64,000 nt of DNA from Roseiarcus sp963816065. Lineage in GTDB: Bacteria; Pseudomonadota; Alphaproteobacteria; Rhizobiales; Beijerinckiaceae. Below the pieces are notes generated by a model. That model worked only from the letters and a program-made list of their open reading frames with translations. It ran no database searches and was not told where the DNA came from. The stretch lies in contig CAWFJG010000022.1 of assembly GCA_963816065.1 (NCBI GenBank), positions 62,001-126,000 on the forward strand, read 5' to 3'. The position numbers and the translations under genes were made by a program. This document shows, piece after piece, positions 9,639 to 19,204 of this stretch (position 1 is its first letter; each line of letters begins with the position of its first letter).

Positions 9639-11441
9639 TCACCGCGGCGCGATTTCGAAACGGACCGGAAACCTGCCAAGCGCTGCGCCGGCGGCCTCGA
9701 CCGCCGAAGGCGGGACGCAGACGGCGACGACGAGCCCGCCGTCCTCATGACGCGCCGTCACCTCGAAGGCGGCGCCGGGCATTTGACCGGCCAGCGCCTC
9801 GCGCGCCGCCGCTTCCGCAGCGATTTCCCGGAGCCGCGGCTTGTAGATCTTGCCAACCGGGGTCAGCGGCATTTCGTCGATCATGACGATAGCGCGGGGG
9901 CGGGCCGGCGGCTCGATCACCCCCTCCTGGACGAAGTCGGCGAGGGCGCCCGCATCGATCGCAGCGCCGGGCGAGGGGGCCACGAACAGCATGGGCGTCT
10001 CGCCGGCGTAGGCGTCCGGCCTCCCGACCGCCGCCGCGAGGCCGACGCCGGGGAAGCGCATCGCCACGTCCTCGATCGTCGCCGGATCGATGTTGTGACC
10101 GCTGCGAATGATGACGTCCTTGGCGCGGCCGGTGACATAGACTTCGCCGTCGTCGCCGATCCGCCCGAGGTCGCCCGAACGAATCCAGCCGTCGTGGAAC
10201 GTCGCGCCCCCTTGTCTCGGATCGAAGTAGCCGCCGAACATCTGAGGTCCGCGCGCCACGATCTCGCCGACCGGCGAACATCCGCGGTGAAGGGTCTCGC
10301 CGGCCAGGACGGCGACTTCGACCAGCGCGGCGGGCAGGCCGACCGAGCCGGGGCGCTGCTTGCGGTCCCAGGGCGTCTGGGTGATCGCGCCGGAGAATTC
10401 CGACATCCCGTAGATCTGCCTGATGCAGTCGCCCGGCCAGACGCGCAGGAGGCGTCGTTCGATCTCCGGCGGGCAGACCGACGCGCCGGTCACGAACAGC
10501 CGCAGTCGCGAAAGATCGCAGCCGCCGGCGTCCATTTCGGCCGCGGCGGCGAGCCCCGTCGGCACAAGGCCGCCGATCGTCACCCGATGCGCATCGAGAA
10601 GCCGCCAGTAATTCCTGACGACCTCGGGGTTGCGGAACCCGGCCGCGGTCGGCAGGATCATCGTGCCGCCGGCGGCCAATACGGCAAGGCTGGTGCAGAA
10701 GGCGCCGCCGACATGGAACAGCGGCAGCGCCATGACGACCCGATCGTCCCGCCCCACCTCCAGCGCGAGCATCGAGGCGATCGACGAGGCGACGATATTG
10801 CGATGGGTGAGCGGCACGATCTTGGGGACGCCGGTCGTCCCGCCGGTCGGGAACAGCGCGGCGAGCGCGTCCGGCGGTCTTGTCTCGGGCGCCGGGTTCT
10901 GCGCAGCCGGGGCGATCGGGTCTTCGCCGAAGGCGACGCGGCCATCCATCGGCAGAACGACGATCCGCTCGAGGCTCGGCGCCAGCGACCCCAGCCCTTC
11001 GACCTTTTCATAGAGGCCGCCGGGCGCGCCCGGCGGCGGGGTGAACACCATCTTGGCATCGACCGCCCTGAGCTGGGCGGCGATCGCCTCGCGGCTGAAC
11101 AGGAGGTTGAGCGGCTGGGCGACGGCAAAGCTCATCGCCGCCCAATACGCGATCGCCGTCGCCGTGACGTTCGGCGCGAGGATCGCGATGACGTCGCCTG
11201 GCCCGACGCCGTTTTGCCGAAGCCAGTCCCCGGCCGCATCGAGCAGGCCAAGGAATTCGCCGGCGCGCGTCACGATGGGAGAGGGGTCGAGCGCCGTGCG
11301 CAGATAGACGAGGGTCTCGCGCTCCGGATCGACCGCAAGTCCACGCCGGATGAGGCTGCGAACATCCGGGCAGGCGTCAAGTACGCGACGCGCCCGCATG
11401 TCGAGATCCGCGCGCTCAGCCGGCGTATAGCCGTAGGCCAT
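9639..11441 (-). CDS. Acyl-CoA synthetase (AMP-forming), AMP-binding family
   Basis: This 600-residue adenylate-forming enzyme activates a carboxylic acid to its CoA thioester through an acyl-AMP. The phosphate loop FPTGGTTGVPK lies near residue 205, followed by ALPLFHVGG, YGMSEFSG, the A8 hinge region SGDLGRIGDDGEVYVTGRAKDVIIRSGHNI, and the C-terminal acylation lysine motif PLTPVGKIYKP. I chose ATG 11441 (MAYGYTPAERADL) because AGGGGAAA precedes it. Substrate is unknown; the sequence resembles fatty-acid or aromatic-acid CoA ligases that lack dedicated neighbours. The frame is intact. Confidence 0.88.
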   Translation of the reverse strand: MAYGYTPAERADLDMRARRVLDACPDVRSLIRRGLAVDPERETLVYLRTALDPSPIVTRAGEFLGLLDAAGDWLRQNGVGPGDVIAILAPNVTATAIAYWAAMSFAVAQPLNLLFSREAIAAQLRAVDAKMVFTPPPGAPGGLYEKVEGLGSLAPSLERIVVLPMDGRVAFGEDPIAPAAQNPAPETRPPDALAALFPTGGTTGVPKIVPLTHRNIVASSIASMLALEVGRDDRVVMALPLFHVGGAFCTSLAVLAAGGTMILPTAAGFRNPEVVRNYWRLLDAHRVTIGGLVPTGLAAAAEMDAGGCDLSRLRLFVTGASVCPPEIERRLLRVWPGDCIRQIYGMSEFSGAITQTPWDRKQRPGSVGLPAALVEVAVLAGETLHRGCSPVGEIVARGPQMFGGYFDPRQGGATFHDGWIRSGDLGRIGDDGEVYVTGRAKDVIIRSGHNIDPATIEDVAMRFPGVGLAAAVGRPDAYAGETPMLFVAPSPGAAIDAGALADFVQEGVIEPPARPRAIVMIDEMPLTPVGKIYKPRLREIAAEAAAREALAGQMPGAAFEVTARHEDGGLVVAVCVPPSAVEAAGAALGRFPVRFEIAPR

Positions 11442-11529
11442 GGCCGTTTCCCCTGCCAGTTGGTCCGGCGCAGCTAAGCAATTCGACGGTGCGAGCACAA
11501 GACGTCGGGCACGATCGACTGCCGAGGTC

Positions 11530-12912
11530 TCACGCCCCTGGCGCGGGGCGCGACAAGGCGCGGCGCCATCGCTCCGCGTAGTCGATGAGTTCCGGCACGT
11601 CCCATGCTCGCGCCGGCGTCATCTTGGGCGGCTCGTGCGGCTCGCCCCAATGCGCCAGCATGGCCGCGCCCTCAGCCGCGCCGGAGGCCGTGGCGACGAA
11701 CACCCTGCGCCCGGGCAAGAGCGCCGCGAGCAGCGCGGAATAGGCCGGCGTCCGGTTGAAGCCGCCCTCGACGATGATGTCGCCCGGCGCCTCGAGCAGC
11801 CGGAGCATATGGGCGGTCATCAGCGCCGAATAGAGGGTCGCGAGCCCCGCCCGGCCGGCGGGCGTCGTGGGCGGCGTCCCTTCGATCCAGCCCTTGCGGC
11901 CGGCGTACGGGCCGCCCTGATCGGTGAAGGCCGGCATGGCCATGACGCCCGAGGCGACGATCGCCGCAACGTCGGCGCCCTCCGCGACCGCGGGCGTCTC
12001 GCCCGCGAGGACGGCGAACTCGCGTCCGCCCATCAGACGCGCCGTCGGCACTGGCCGGCCCAGAACGTCGACATTGGCGATCATGTCGGCGTTCGGGTCG
12101 AGCGTCCCCGTGCCGCCGACCGCCATGATGATCACCCAGGTTCCGGTCGAGACGACGGTGAAGGGGCCGGTGCGCGCGGCGAGATAGGGAACGAGCGAAG
12201 CGTTCGAATCGTGCGCGCCGCAGATCACCCGCACGTCCGCGGGCAGCCCGGTCGCCGCAGCGATCTCGGGCCGTAGCGGACCGAGCGTGCGCCAAGCCTC
12301 GTGCAACGGCGGGAACAGCCGGGCCCAGCCTGCCCGGTCGACCAGGCTCGACAGCCTGCGCTCTTTTGGCCGCCAGAGGTCGGCGTGCGCAGCGAGCGAT
12401 GTGACTTCCGAGGCGGCCACGCCCGACAGTCGCCAGGACCAGAACTGCGGATAGGCGAGAAACGCGCGGGCGCGAGCGAAATCTGCCGGACAGGTCCGCT
12501 CGACAAACAGGATTTGTCGCCCGAGGTTGAGCCCGCGCATCAGGCGCGGCGAGAAGGTCTCGTCAAACGGCGGACGGAGCGCGTCGTAATCGGCGTCGAC
12601 TGCGGCGAAACCGTCGAACTCGTAGTCGACCGGCGGCGCCGCGACGCTGTCCTCGGTGACCAGCGCGCCGGCCGCCCCGTGGGCCGCGACGGACACAGCT
12701 TCGATCGACGTCGCCGCGCCGACCTCCTTCAACGACGCCAGGAGGAACGCCCATGCCCGCTCGGTGTCCAGCCGGAGGTATGGCCAGCGGGCGTCCGGCG
12801 TCAGCGGCGCATTGGGTTGCGACCGTTCGGCGAGGACCTTGCCGTCGCGGTCGAACACGATGAGCTTGACGTTGGTCTTGCCCACGTCGAATACGGCGAC
12901 GGCGCCGCGCAT
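11530..12912 (-). CDS. FGGY-family carbohydrate kinase
   Basis: This sugar kinase of the actin-like ATPase superfamily has 460 residues. The N-terminal phosphate-1 motif is AVFDVGKTNVKL (residues 5-16). A GAHDSNASL motif near residue 240 and TGTWVIIM correspond to the FGGY phosphate-2 region, and VEGGFNRTP to the adenosine motif. ATG 12912 is preferred over longer starts because the DVGKTN motif normally begins within ten residues. It resembles rhamnulokinase/fuculokinase-like kinases, but no isomerase, aldolase or sugar transporter is adjacent, so the substrate cannot be named. Confidence 0.85.
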   Translation of the reverse strand: MRGAVAVFDVGKTNVKLIVFDRDGKVLAERSQPNAPLTPDARWPYLRLDTERAWAFLLASLKEVGAATSIEAVSVAAHGAAGALVTEDSVAAPPVDYEFDGFAAVDADYDALRPPFDETFSPRLMRGLNLGRQILFVERTCPADFARARAFLAYPQFWSWRLSGVAASEVTSLAAHADLWRPKERRLSSLVDRAGWARLFPPLHEAWRTLGPLRPEIAAATGLPADVRVICGAHDSNASLVPYLAARTGPFTVVSTGTWVIIMAVGGTGTLDPNADMIANVDVLGRPVPTARLMGGREFAVLAGETPAVAEGADVAAIVASGVMAMPAFTDQGGPYAGRKGWIEGTPPTTPAGRAGLATLYSALMTAHMLRLLEAPGDIIVEGGFNRTPAYSALLAALLPGRRVFVATASGAAEGAAMLAHWGEPHEPPKMTPARAWDVPELIDYAERWRRALSRPAPGA

Positions 12913-13062
12913 GAGTCGTCCCTCCACGAAAGTCCGTGGAAGTCTAGACCGTTCGTCGCCGCTCGCAAGGGAAGGCGAAGGCGCGATCATTCCTCTCGGC
13001 GCGGCGTTCAAGCCGCGCCGATCTTTGGCACCGGCTCATCGCGAAAGCCCGCGATGGTCCGG

Positions 13063-13503
13063 CTATTCGGCGGCCCTCACACGAGCCCGCGCCAGATCGG
13101 GAGCGGGAAGCCCTGCCGATTGATCGCGGCGCACGAACCGCCGGAACGCCATCCTGACGTCGCGGAACAGCCGCACCCACGCGTTCGGCCTCTCGAAGTG
13201 GGAGGCGAACTCGCGGTTGGTCTCGATCGGCAGCCAATACTCGCGCCGCCAGACATTGTAGGTCGCCACCAGGTCATCGGTCTGCTCGGGCTTGATCGAC
13301 ATGGCCGCGCATCGGCAATTCGCCTCGACCGTCACCCGTCCGCCCGGCTCGAACTGGAACCGGTGCCGGCTCGGCACGTGATTAAGCCAGCCCTTCTCGA
13401 AGTCGAAGTCTTCGGGCTGGAAGCGCAGCGCCTCGATCAGCGGCGAGACGTCCAGAAACCGCGACGTTCGCCCCATCGGATAAGAAAAGTCGACATTCGC
13501 CAT
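13063..13503 (-). CDS. Conserved hypothetical protein (146 aa)
   Basis: I do not recognise a named family. The frame starts MANVDFSYPMGRTSRFLDVS and encodes 146 residues rich in aromatics and charged groups (FQPEDFDFEKGWLNHVPSRHRF, NVWRREYWLPIE, WVRLFRDVRMAFRRF), with no signal peptide or membrane helix. It has a GC3-rich codon pattern like its neighbours and an upstream CCGGAGGAC ribosome-binding site. It looks like a genuine small cytoplasmic protein. It stands alone between the FGGY kinase and the FUSC gene. Confidence 0.65.
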   Translation of the reverse strand: MANVDFSYPMGRTSRFLDVSPLIEALRFQPEDFDFEKGWLNHVPSRHRFQFEPGGRVTVEANCRCAAMSIKPEQTDDLVATYNVWRREYWLPIETNREFASHFERPNAWVRLFRDVRMAFRRFVRRDQSAGLPAPDLARARVRAAE

Positions 13504-13663
13504 CAGGGTAGTCCTCCGGTTGCAGGCCCAGCCCATCTCTCAACGTCGTCATTCGACGCCGGTTCCGCTTGGTCCGGCGCTCCTGAGCGTCAACTGCGTC
13601 TGATGAAAGCGGCTTTTTTATGCGGACCACGCGAGAGTCCTCCGCTTCCCGGATGGGCCGGCG

Positions 13664-15724
13664 CTATCCGCCCGCAAGCTCCTCGAGGGCGGCCTGCCGA
13701 TAGCGCTCGGCGGCCGCAATGACCGCGAGCGCCTCGACCGCGAGCGGGCCCGAGGGGATGGGCGCAATCGGGCTCGCCTCGCCCGGCTTTGGAGCGAGCC
13801 GCGCCCTCAGCCAGGCGCGCGTTTCGACGGCCGGGGGCGGCAAGCCAGCCTGCACGTCGAGGCGCGCGGCCGAAAGCTGGGCGATGAACCCGTGCGCCGC
13901 CATCAGGAGCGCAGCCATCTCTTCGAGGCCCTTGCGCGCGGCCACGGGCTCGACGCTCATCCGGCCGGCGGAATTGGAAAGCGCGGCGATCGCCTCGATC
14001 ACATTCTTGCGAGCCAGGCGGTATTCCTGAACCGGAGCGGCGGCGTTGAGCGCCACGTCGGCAAAGGCCGCGAGCCGGGCCTGGAGGCGAGCGGCGATGT
14101 TCGGCGCGTCGGAGAACTCCCAGTGCGGCCAGACGTAGCTGAAGAGATGGGCGATCGCAGCGCCGATCAGCGTGTCCGCGAGCCGCGCCACCACGGGCGC
14201 CGGCAGAGCCGGCTGAATGAGATGAAGTGAGACCAGCGCCATGACGGAGGCGCCGACCGATGTCAGGCGATAGTTGAGGCGCACAAAACTGTGGATGACC
14301 ACGACCGCGAGCCCCTGCACCGCCACCAGCGCCCCGGCAGGCAGCCAGGCGACCGCGCCCGCCGCGACGACGCAGCCGACCAACGTTCCGATCACGCGAT
14401 CGTTGCGCCGGGTTTTGGTCAGTCCATAGTTGGCGCGCATGATCACGGCGATGGTCAGCAGCACCCAGTTTCCGTGTCCCGAGTTGCCCAGAAACTGGGC
14501 GACGATCGCGCCGGCCATCATCGCGAGCGCCAGACGGACCGAATAGCGCAGGACCGGAGAGGCGATGGTGAAGTGCCGTTCGAGCGTGGTCCAGGAATAG
14601 GCGCGCTTGGGGAGAAACGCCTTGAGGTCGACCCCGCCGATCGCCTCCTCCGCCGTCTGGTCGTCCGACAGGGCCTTCTCGAGCCGGCGGATATGGCCGA
14701 GCGCCAGCGAAATCCGGTCGGTTGCGGCGCTGAGCGCGTCCCGCGCGGCCGGGTCCGACGCTTCAACCTCGCCCTGCCGCGCCGACTTGCGCCGCAGGGC
14801 GTCGATCGCGCGTTGATGGTCCGGCGGCAGTATCGGCCTGCTCGTCGCCAGGATCTCGAGACTCAAATGATGGAGGTCGAGCGCCCCGACCCGCAACGCT
14901 TCGCCGATGAGTGAAAGGAGCGTCGCAGACGGCGGCGCCCGGCGAATTTTCGTGATGTCGCACTGGGCGGCGATCAGCGCGTCGAAGGCGTCGAGCAGGA
15001 CGCCGATCGTCGCCGCGAGCCGCAAGCTCTCCGAGCCGGGCCGGGGGTGATCGAGCAGCAGGGCCCTCGCCGACTGCAATTGCTCCGACAGGGCGGCCTG
15101 CTGGCGGATCGCGGACCCGTAGGCCTGTTCGAAGTCCGTGTCCGGATCGAACGCGGCGGCGACTGCGCGAAGGTAGATGGAGAGTTCGCGGATCGTCTCG
15201 CTGGCGAGCAGGCGACGCGCGCTCGCGTCGGTGACGACCGTCGCCGCCAACGCGAACGCGATATAGGCAAAGCCGCCGGCGGCGAACAGGATCTGGATCT
15301 TCACCGCCGCGGCGAAGCTCTCGCGCGGAAACCCGAGCACGAACACGACGGGAATGAGCGCCTGCATGCCGAGCGCGACCGCCCAGCGGCCCCATCCCGT
15401 GATCATGCCGCAGGAGAACGCGACGACGCCGATGACGGCCAGCGCAGCCGGCGGCCATGGCAGCGCGAGCTGGATGGCTGAGGTCGAGACCAGCGCGAAG
15501 GCGAACCCGACCGACAGGGTCCGGGCCTTCTCGCGCCACGGCGCCGGCAGGTCGGAGATGCTGGCCGAAATGGCCCCGAGCGTCGCGGGCTGGCCGGCGG
15601 CGAATCCGAACAGCGCCGTGGCGGTCACCGAGATCGCCAGCACGCCGGCGCCGACGCTCAGGCCGTTGACGATGTGCTGGCCGACCAGCATCCGGGTGAA
15701 ATCGGGAAGTCGCCAGCGAGCCAT
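13664..15724 (-). CDS. FUSC-family (YccS/YhfK-like) inner-membrane protein
   Basis: The 686-residue protein has two membrane blocks: an N-terminal set of about six hydrophobic segments (VGAGVLAISVTATALFGFAA through AAGGFAYIAFALAATVV), a long soluble helical middle, and a second block (YSVRLALAMMAGAIVAQFLG, NWVLLTIAVIMR, GTLVGCVVAAGAVAWL, ALVAVQGLAVVVIHSFV). This two-fold layout with VRLALA and the conserved NWVLLT...R...T..R..DR..GT motif is the FUSC/fusaric-acid-resistance pattern. Such proteins are thought to act in efflux or envelope homeostasis. The start MARWRLPDFTRML was chosen over an upstream extension that overlaps fdhD. Confidence 0.85.
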   Translation of the reverse strand: MARWRLPDFTRMLVGQHIVNGLSVGAGVLAISVTATALFGFAAGQPATLGAISASISDLPAPWREKARTLSVGFAFALVSTSAIQLALPWPPAALAVIGVVAFSCGMITGWGRWAVALGMQALIPVVFVLGFPRESFAAAVKIQILFAAGGFAYIAFALAATVVTDASARRLLASETIRELSIYLRAVAAAFDPDTDFEQAYGSAIRQQAALSEQLQSARALLLDHPRPGSESLRLAATIGVLLDAFDALIAAQCDITKIRRAPPSATLLSLIGEALRVGALDLHHLSLEILATSRPILPPDHQRAIDALRRKSARQGEVEASDPAARDALSAATDRISLALGHIRRLEKALSDDQTAEEAIGGVDLKAFLPKRAYSWTTLERHFTIASPVLRYSVRLALAMMAGAIVAQFLGNSGHGNWVLLTIAVIMRANYGLTKTRRNDRVIGTLVGCVVAAGAVAWLPAGALVAVQGLAVVVIHSFVRLNYRLTSVGASVMALVSLHLIQPALPAPVVARLADTLIGAAIAHLFSYVWPHWEFSDAPNIAARLQARLAAFADVALNAAAPVQEYRLARKNVIEAIAALSNSAGRMSVEPVAARKGLEEMAALLMAAHGFIAQLSAARLDVQAGLPPPAVETRAWLRARLAPKPGEASPIAPIPSGPLAVEALAVIAAAERYRQAALEELAGG

Positions 15725-15791
15725 CGACGGCGGCTTCAGACGTGGCCGCAACGGCGAAGCGCGACCGCACAAGGACGGCGCTTCCGCGATT

Positions 15792-16625
15792 TCACGACTC
15801 GGACCCCAAGGTTCCCTCGCCGCCCACGCCTCCAAAGGCGATCGCCCCGTCCGCGCGAGCGACCGCGATGACCGTGACTCCCCACGCCTTGGCGCGTTCG
15901 AGCGCCAGCGAGGTCGGGGCCGACAGCGACACCAGCGTGCCCGCGCCGAATATCGCCGCCTTCGCCACCATCTCGAACGAACAGCGGCTGGTAATGACGA
16001 AGAATCCGTTGCGCGCGTCGCCGCCGGCGCGCCAGACCGCGCCGATCGCCTTGTCGAGGGCGTTGTGGCGTCCGACGTCCTCCCGCATGAGGGCGATGCT
16101 TCCGTCGCGACCGCACCAGGCCGCGCCGTGAACCGCGCGGGTCAGGGCGTTGAGCGGCTGACGCTCCTCGAGCCCGGCGAGCGCCGCGCCGATCGCGGCG
16201 GGGGCCATCGGAGGCGCCGCCGGCGCCGGGCGGGGCGTGATCGCAAGGCTTTGCAGGTCCTCGACGCCGCAGAGGCCGCAACCGGAACGTCCGCTGATCG
16301 CGCGCCTGCGCGCCAGATGCGTCTTCAGCTTCTCTCCGGTCAGGGCGACGTCGAGTTGCCAGCCGAGGTTCGTCCGGCTCGTCTCGATGCTGCGAATGTC
16401 GCCGGGACGTTCGACGACCCCTTCTGTCAGCAGGAATCCGTAGGCAAAATCATCGAGATCATTCGGCGTCGCCATCATCACGGCGAAGGGCGAACCGCCG
16501 AGAACGAACTCGACCGGCGCCTCGACCGCGACGGCGCGCGCTGTCGTCGGCCCGGCGGGGCCGGTCCGATACGAAAACGGTTGCGCCTCGGCGGTGACGG
16601 CGGCGCCTTCCGCGTTCGATGGCAT
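15792..16625 (-). CDS. fdhD: Formate dehydrogenase accessory sulfurtransferase FdhD
   Basis: FdhD passes sulfur from a cysteine desulfurase to the molybdenum cofactor of formate dehydrogenases. The 277-residue protein shows VEAPVEFVLGG, the catalytic loop GRSGCGLCGVEDL with the CxxC pair near residues 120-123, GRDGSIALMREDVGRHNALDKAIG, and the C-terminal SRCSFEMVAKAAIFG...SAPTSLA block. All are diagnostic. No formate dehydrogenase gene lies in this window, so its client is encoded elsewhere. Formate released by HutG would be one source of substrate for that enzyme, but this is inference only. Confidence 0.95.
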   Translation of the reverse strand: MPSNAEGAAVTAEAQPFSYRTGPAGPTTARAVAVEAPVEFVLGGSPFAVMMATPNDLDDFAYGFLLTEGVVERPGDIRSIETSRTNLGWQLDVALTGEKLKTHLARRRAISGRSGCGLCGVEDLQSLAITPRPAPAAPPMAPAAIGAALAGLEERQPLNALTRAVHGAAWCGRDGSIALMREDVGRHNALDKAIGAVWRAGGDARNGFFVITSRCSFEMVAKAAIFGAGTLVSLSAPTSLALERAKAWGVTVIAVARADGAIAFGGVGGEGTLGSES

Positions 16626-16870
16626 CGGTTTCGTGCTCCTTGGGACCTGCGGGCGCCGGGGCGCGGCGGCTTCGTCGGAAAAATCCCCCGCGCCGCCGGA
16701 CGGCGACCCTACACCTTGCGGGATTCATCGCCCAGCGGGCCTGGCCGGTTCCCCCGTCGCCACACTCCTGGCGCCGGAGCTTGGCAAAGACCTCCGACGC
16801 ATGCCATTTGCGCAAACGAGGCCGGGCGGCTGTGCTTGTCCAGTCTCGGCCTTCCCACTCGGACGAAGCC

Positions 16871-17485
16871 ATGACGCCTGACACTGCAAATGACAGCAAG
16901 CCACGGCCGCCGCGCGCCTTCCCGTCTTTTGTCGTCGTGGCGGTCGTCGCCGTCGCGCTCCTGGCGCTGGCGGTGGGCTTGCTCTTGCGGACGCCGGCGG
17001 GTTCGAACGCTTCCCTCGTCGGCGGCCCGTTCGCGCTCCAGGACGGCGCGGGCCGGACAGTCTCGAGCGAAAGCCTGCACGGGCGGCCGTTCCTGGTGTA
17101 TTTCGGCTACACCCATTGCCCGGATGTGTGCCCGACCGAACTCGCCCGCATCGCCGACGTTCTCGCCAAAATGGGCAATCAGGCCATTCCGGCGTTGTTC
17201 ATCACGGTCGATCCGGAGCGCGATACGCCCAAGCTGATGCAAGATTACGCCAGCAGCTTCGGCGCTGGGATCACGGGTTTGTCCGGAAGCCCGCAGGCGG
17301 TCGGCGCCGTGGAGAAGGCCTATCGCGTGTTCGCGCGCAAGGGACAGGTCCAATCCGACGGAAGTTACGCGATGGACCACAGCTCGGTCGTGTATCTGAT
17401 GGACAAGACAGGCGGCTTCATCGCAGCGCTGAACCTCGACCGCCCTCCGGAGGACGCCGCCAAGGAGATCGAGCGCTATCTTTGA
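16871..17485 (+). CDS. SCO1/SenC-family copper chaperone/thiol-disulfide protein
   Basis: This is a membrane-anchored thioredoxin-fold protein (204 residues). A single N-terminal transmembrane anchor (FVVVAVVAVALLALAVGLLL, about 20-39) precedes a periplasmic domain with the copper-binding CPDVC motif (Cys near 83 and 87) and the conserved His in YAMDHSSVVYL (about 168). SCO proteins assemble the CuA centre of cytochrome c oxidase. ATG 16871 was chosen because upstream codons would break the signal-anchor. It is transcribed divergently from fdhD; no oxidase subunit is nearby. Confidence 0.9.
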   Translation: MTPDTANDSKPRPPRAFPSFVVVAVVAVALLALAVGLLLRTPAGSNASLVGGPFALQDGAGRTVSSESLHGRPFLVYFGYTHCPDVCPTELARIADVLAKMGNQAIPALFITVDPERDTPKLMQDYASSFGAGITGLSGSPQAVGAVEKAYRVFARKGQVQSDGSYAMDHSSVVYLMDKTGGFIAALNLDRPPEDAAKEIERYL

Positions 17486-17793
17486 CGACGGCTCAGTTCG
17501 AATTTCGAGATTGGGCGCAGAGCCAGCTTTGGCCGAACGGCGGGTCTGGCGCGCATTCCGCGCGCTGACGCCCGAGCCTGTACGCGCAGATTCCGCCCAG
17601 CGCGGACTTCCGATTTGCGAGCGACCGAAATTGATGAACCCCTCATCATGAACCGGTCAGGGGCGGTCTTCTGTTCCACCCCGACTCGGCGCCTGTTGCA
17701 AGCAATCACGTGACGATCAGCGTCCTCACTGGCGCCGATCGGCTCTTGGGCGGCGCCAGCCGGGCCATGACGCCAGCCGACGGCCGAAGCGAT
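17486..17793. other. 308-bp intergenic gap between convergent SCO gene and hydantoinase
   Basis: I see no supported gene, RNA or strong repeat here. A short frame starting GTG at 17710 is out of keeping with codon use and overlaps the hydantoinase 3' end. No hairpin with a T-run is evident, although both flanking genes end here. Confidence 0.5.
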
Positions 17794-19204
17794 CTACAGC
17801 CGGCCGGACGCCTCGCGCTTGAGGAAGCGTCCGGCGCCGGGGCGGCCGCGCCAGGTTGCGCCGTCGACGATCAGTTCGCCGCGGGAAAAGACTTTACGGA
17901 TGGCGCCGCGCAGCGCCCACCCTTCGAACAGACTGTAATCGACCCGACTGTGGTGCTCGCTCGCACGAACGGTGGTCGTCGTGTCGGGATCGAACAACAC
18001 GAGGTCCGCGTCCGAGCCGACCGCAATGGTCCCCTTGCGCGGAAACAGGCCGAACAATTTGGCTGGGTTGGTCGCCGTCAGCGCGACGAAGCGATTCAGG
18101 TCCATTCGCCGCTCGGCAACCGCAGCGTCGAACAGGAGCGGCATGCGCGTCTCTATGCCCGGCGCACCGTTCGGGATGCGAGTGAAATCGCAGGCCCCCG
18201 CGCGCTTGGCGTGATACGGCGTGACCGCCGTCTCCGAGACGCAAAATGGGCAATGATCGGTGGAGACGACCTGCAGATCGCCGGTTGCGAGGCCACGCCA
18301 GAGGGCCCGCTGGTGTTCGAGACCGCGCAGCGGCGGCGTGAACACGACCTTGGCCCCAGCCTGGAAATCGTCGGTGTCGTAGGCCGATTCGTCGAGAAAC
18401 AGATAGTGGGGGCAGGTCTCGGCGTAGACCGGCAGGTTCCGATCCCGCGCGCGCGTCACCTCCTCGACCCCTTCGAGCGTGGAGAGGTGGACGAGATAGA
18501 TCGGCGCGCCAGACAGTTCCGAGATGACGACGGCGCGATGGACCGCCTCGCCTTCCGTCAGGCTCGGCCGGGTCGCGGCGTGGTAGCGCGGCGCGGTGCG
18601 TCCGGCGGCGAGCGCCTCCTCGACCAGCGCCTCAATGAGCGGGCCGTTCTCCGCGTGCAGGCAGATCAGACCGCCATCTTCGCCGACCTGCCTCATGACG
18701 CGCCATAGCGAGCCGTCGTCTACCATGAGCGTATCGGGATATGCCATGAACAGCTTGACACTTGTCACACCGCCGTGGCGGACGAGGTCGCGCGTCTCGG
18801 CGAGCGTCGACGGCGTAACGGTCGTGAGGATCATGTGGGCGCCGACGTCGACGCAGGCGGTCGCCGCCCGCCTTCATCCAATCGGCGAGCGCCGCGGCGA
18901 CGCTTGGAGCGTTGCGGGGCTGGAAGGCGAAGTCGACGACCGTCGTCGTCCCGCCGAAGGCCGCCGCGCGGGTCGCGGTCTCGAACGTGTCTGCGGTGCG
19001 CGCGGAGCCGGTGTCGTAGTCGATGTGGGTGTGCACGTCCACGCCGCCCGGCAGGACCAGAAGCCCCGCCGCCTCGTGGATTTCGGCGTCGGCCGAGAGC
19101 GCCGCGCCGAGAGCGGCGATCTTTCCGTCCTCGATGAGGATGTCTCCGGTCCAGCGGTCGACCGCGGTCGTTACGTCGCCGCCGCGAATGAAGATGCGCT
19201 TCAT
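17794..19204 (-). CDS. hydA: Dihydropyrimidinase/D-hydantoinase (one frameshift)
   Basis: This zinc amidohydrolase opens dihydropyrimidines or hydantoins. The metal ligands are visible in order: GGVDVHTHID (near 60), SVKLFMAY with the carboxylated Lys, PIYLVHLST, AETCPHYLFLD and STDHCPF. The N-terminal third (MKRIFIRGGDVTTAVDRWTG to ALADWMKAG) and the remainder (ACVDVGAHMILTTV onward) are in different frames. One extra base at about 18857-18870 accounts for it, and corrected length is about 470. The start codon overlaps the stop of the preceding ABC permease (ATGA), tying the enzyme to import of its substrate. Confidence 0.9.

Noticed and set aside
8463..11477. A 1004-codon rightward open frame opposite ilvE and the acyl-CoA synthetase
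   Set aside because: It is antisense to two genes with full family motifs, and its product is Arg/Asp/Gly-rich with no domain. This is a GC-rich antisense artefact.
17690..17715. A GCCTGTTGCAAGC motif as a possible third copy of the 223-bp element
   Set aside because: Only one GCCTGTT occurs here, with no array, TTGATATTGCACG box or hairpin.
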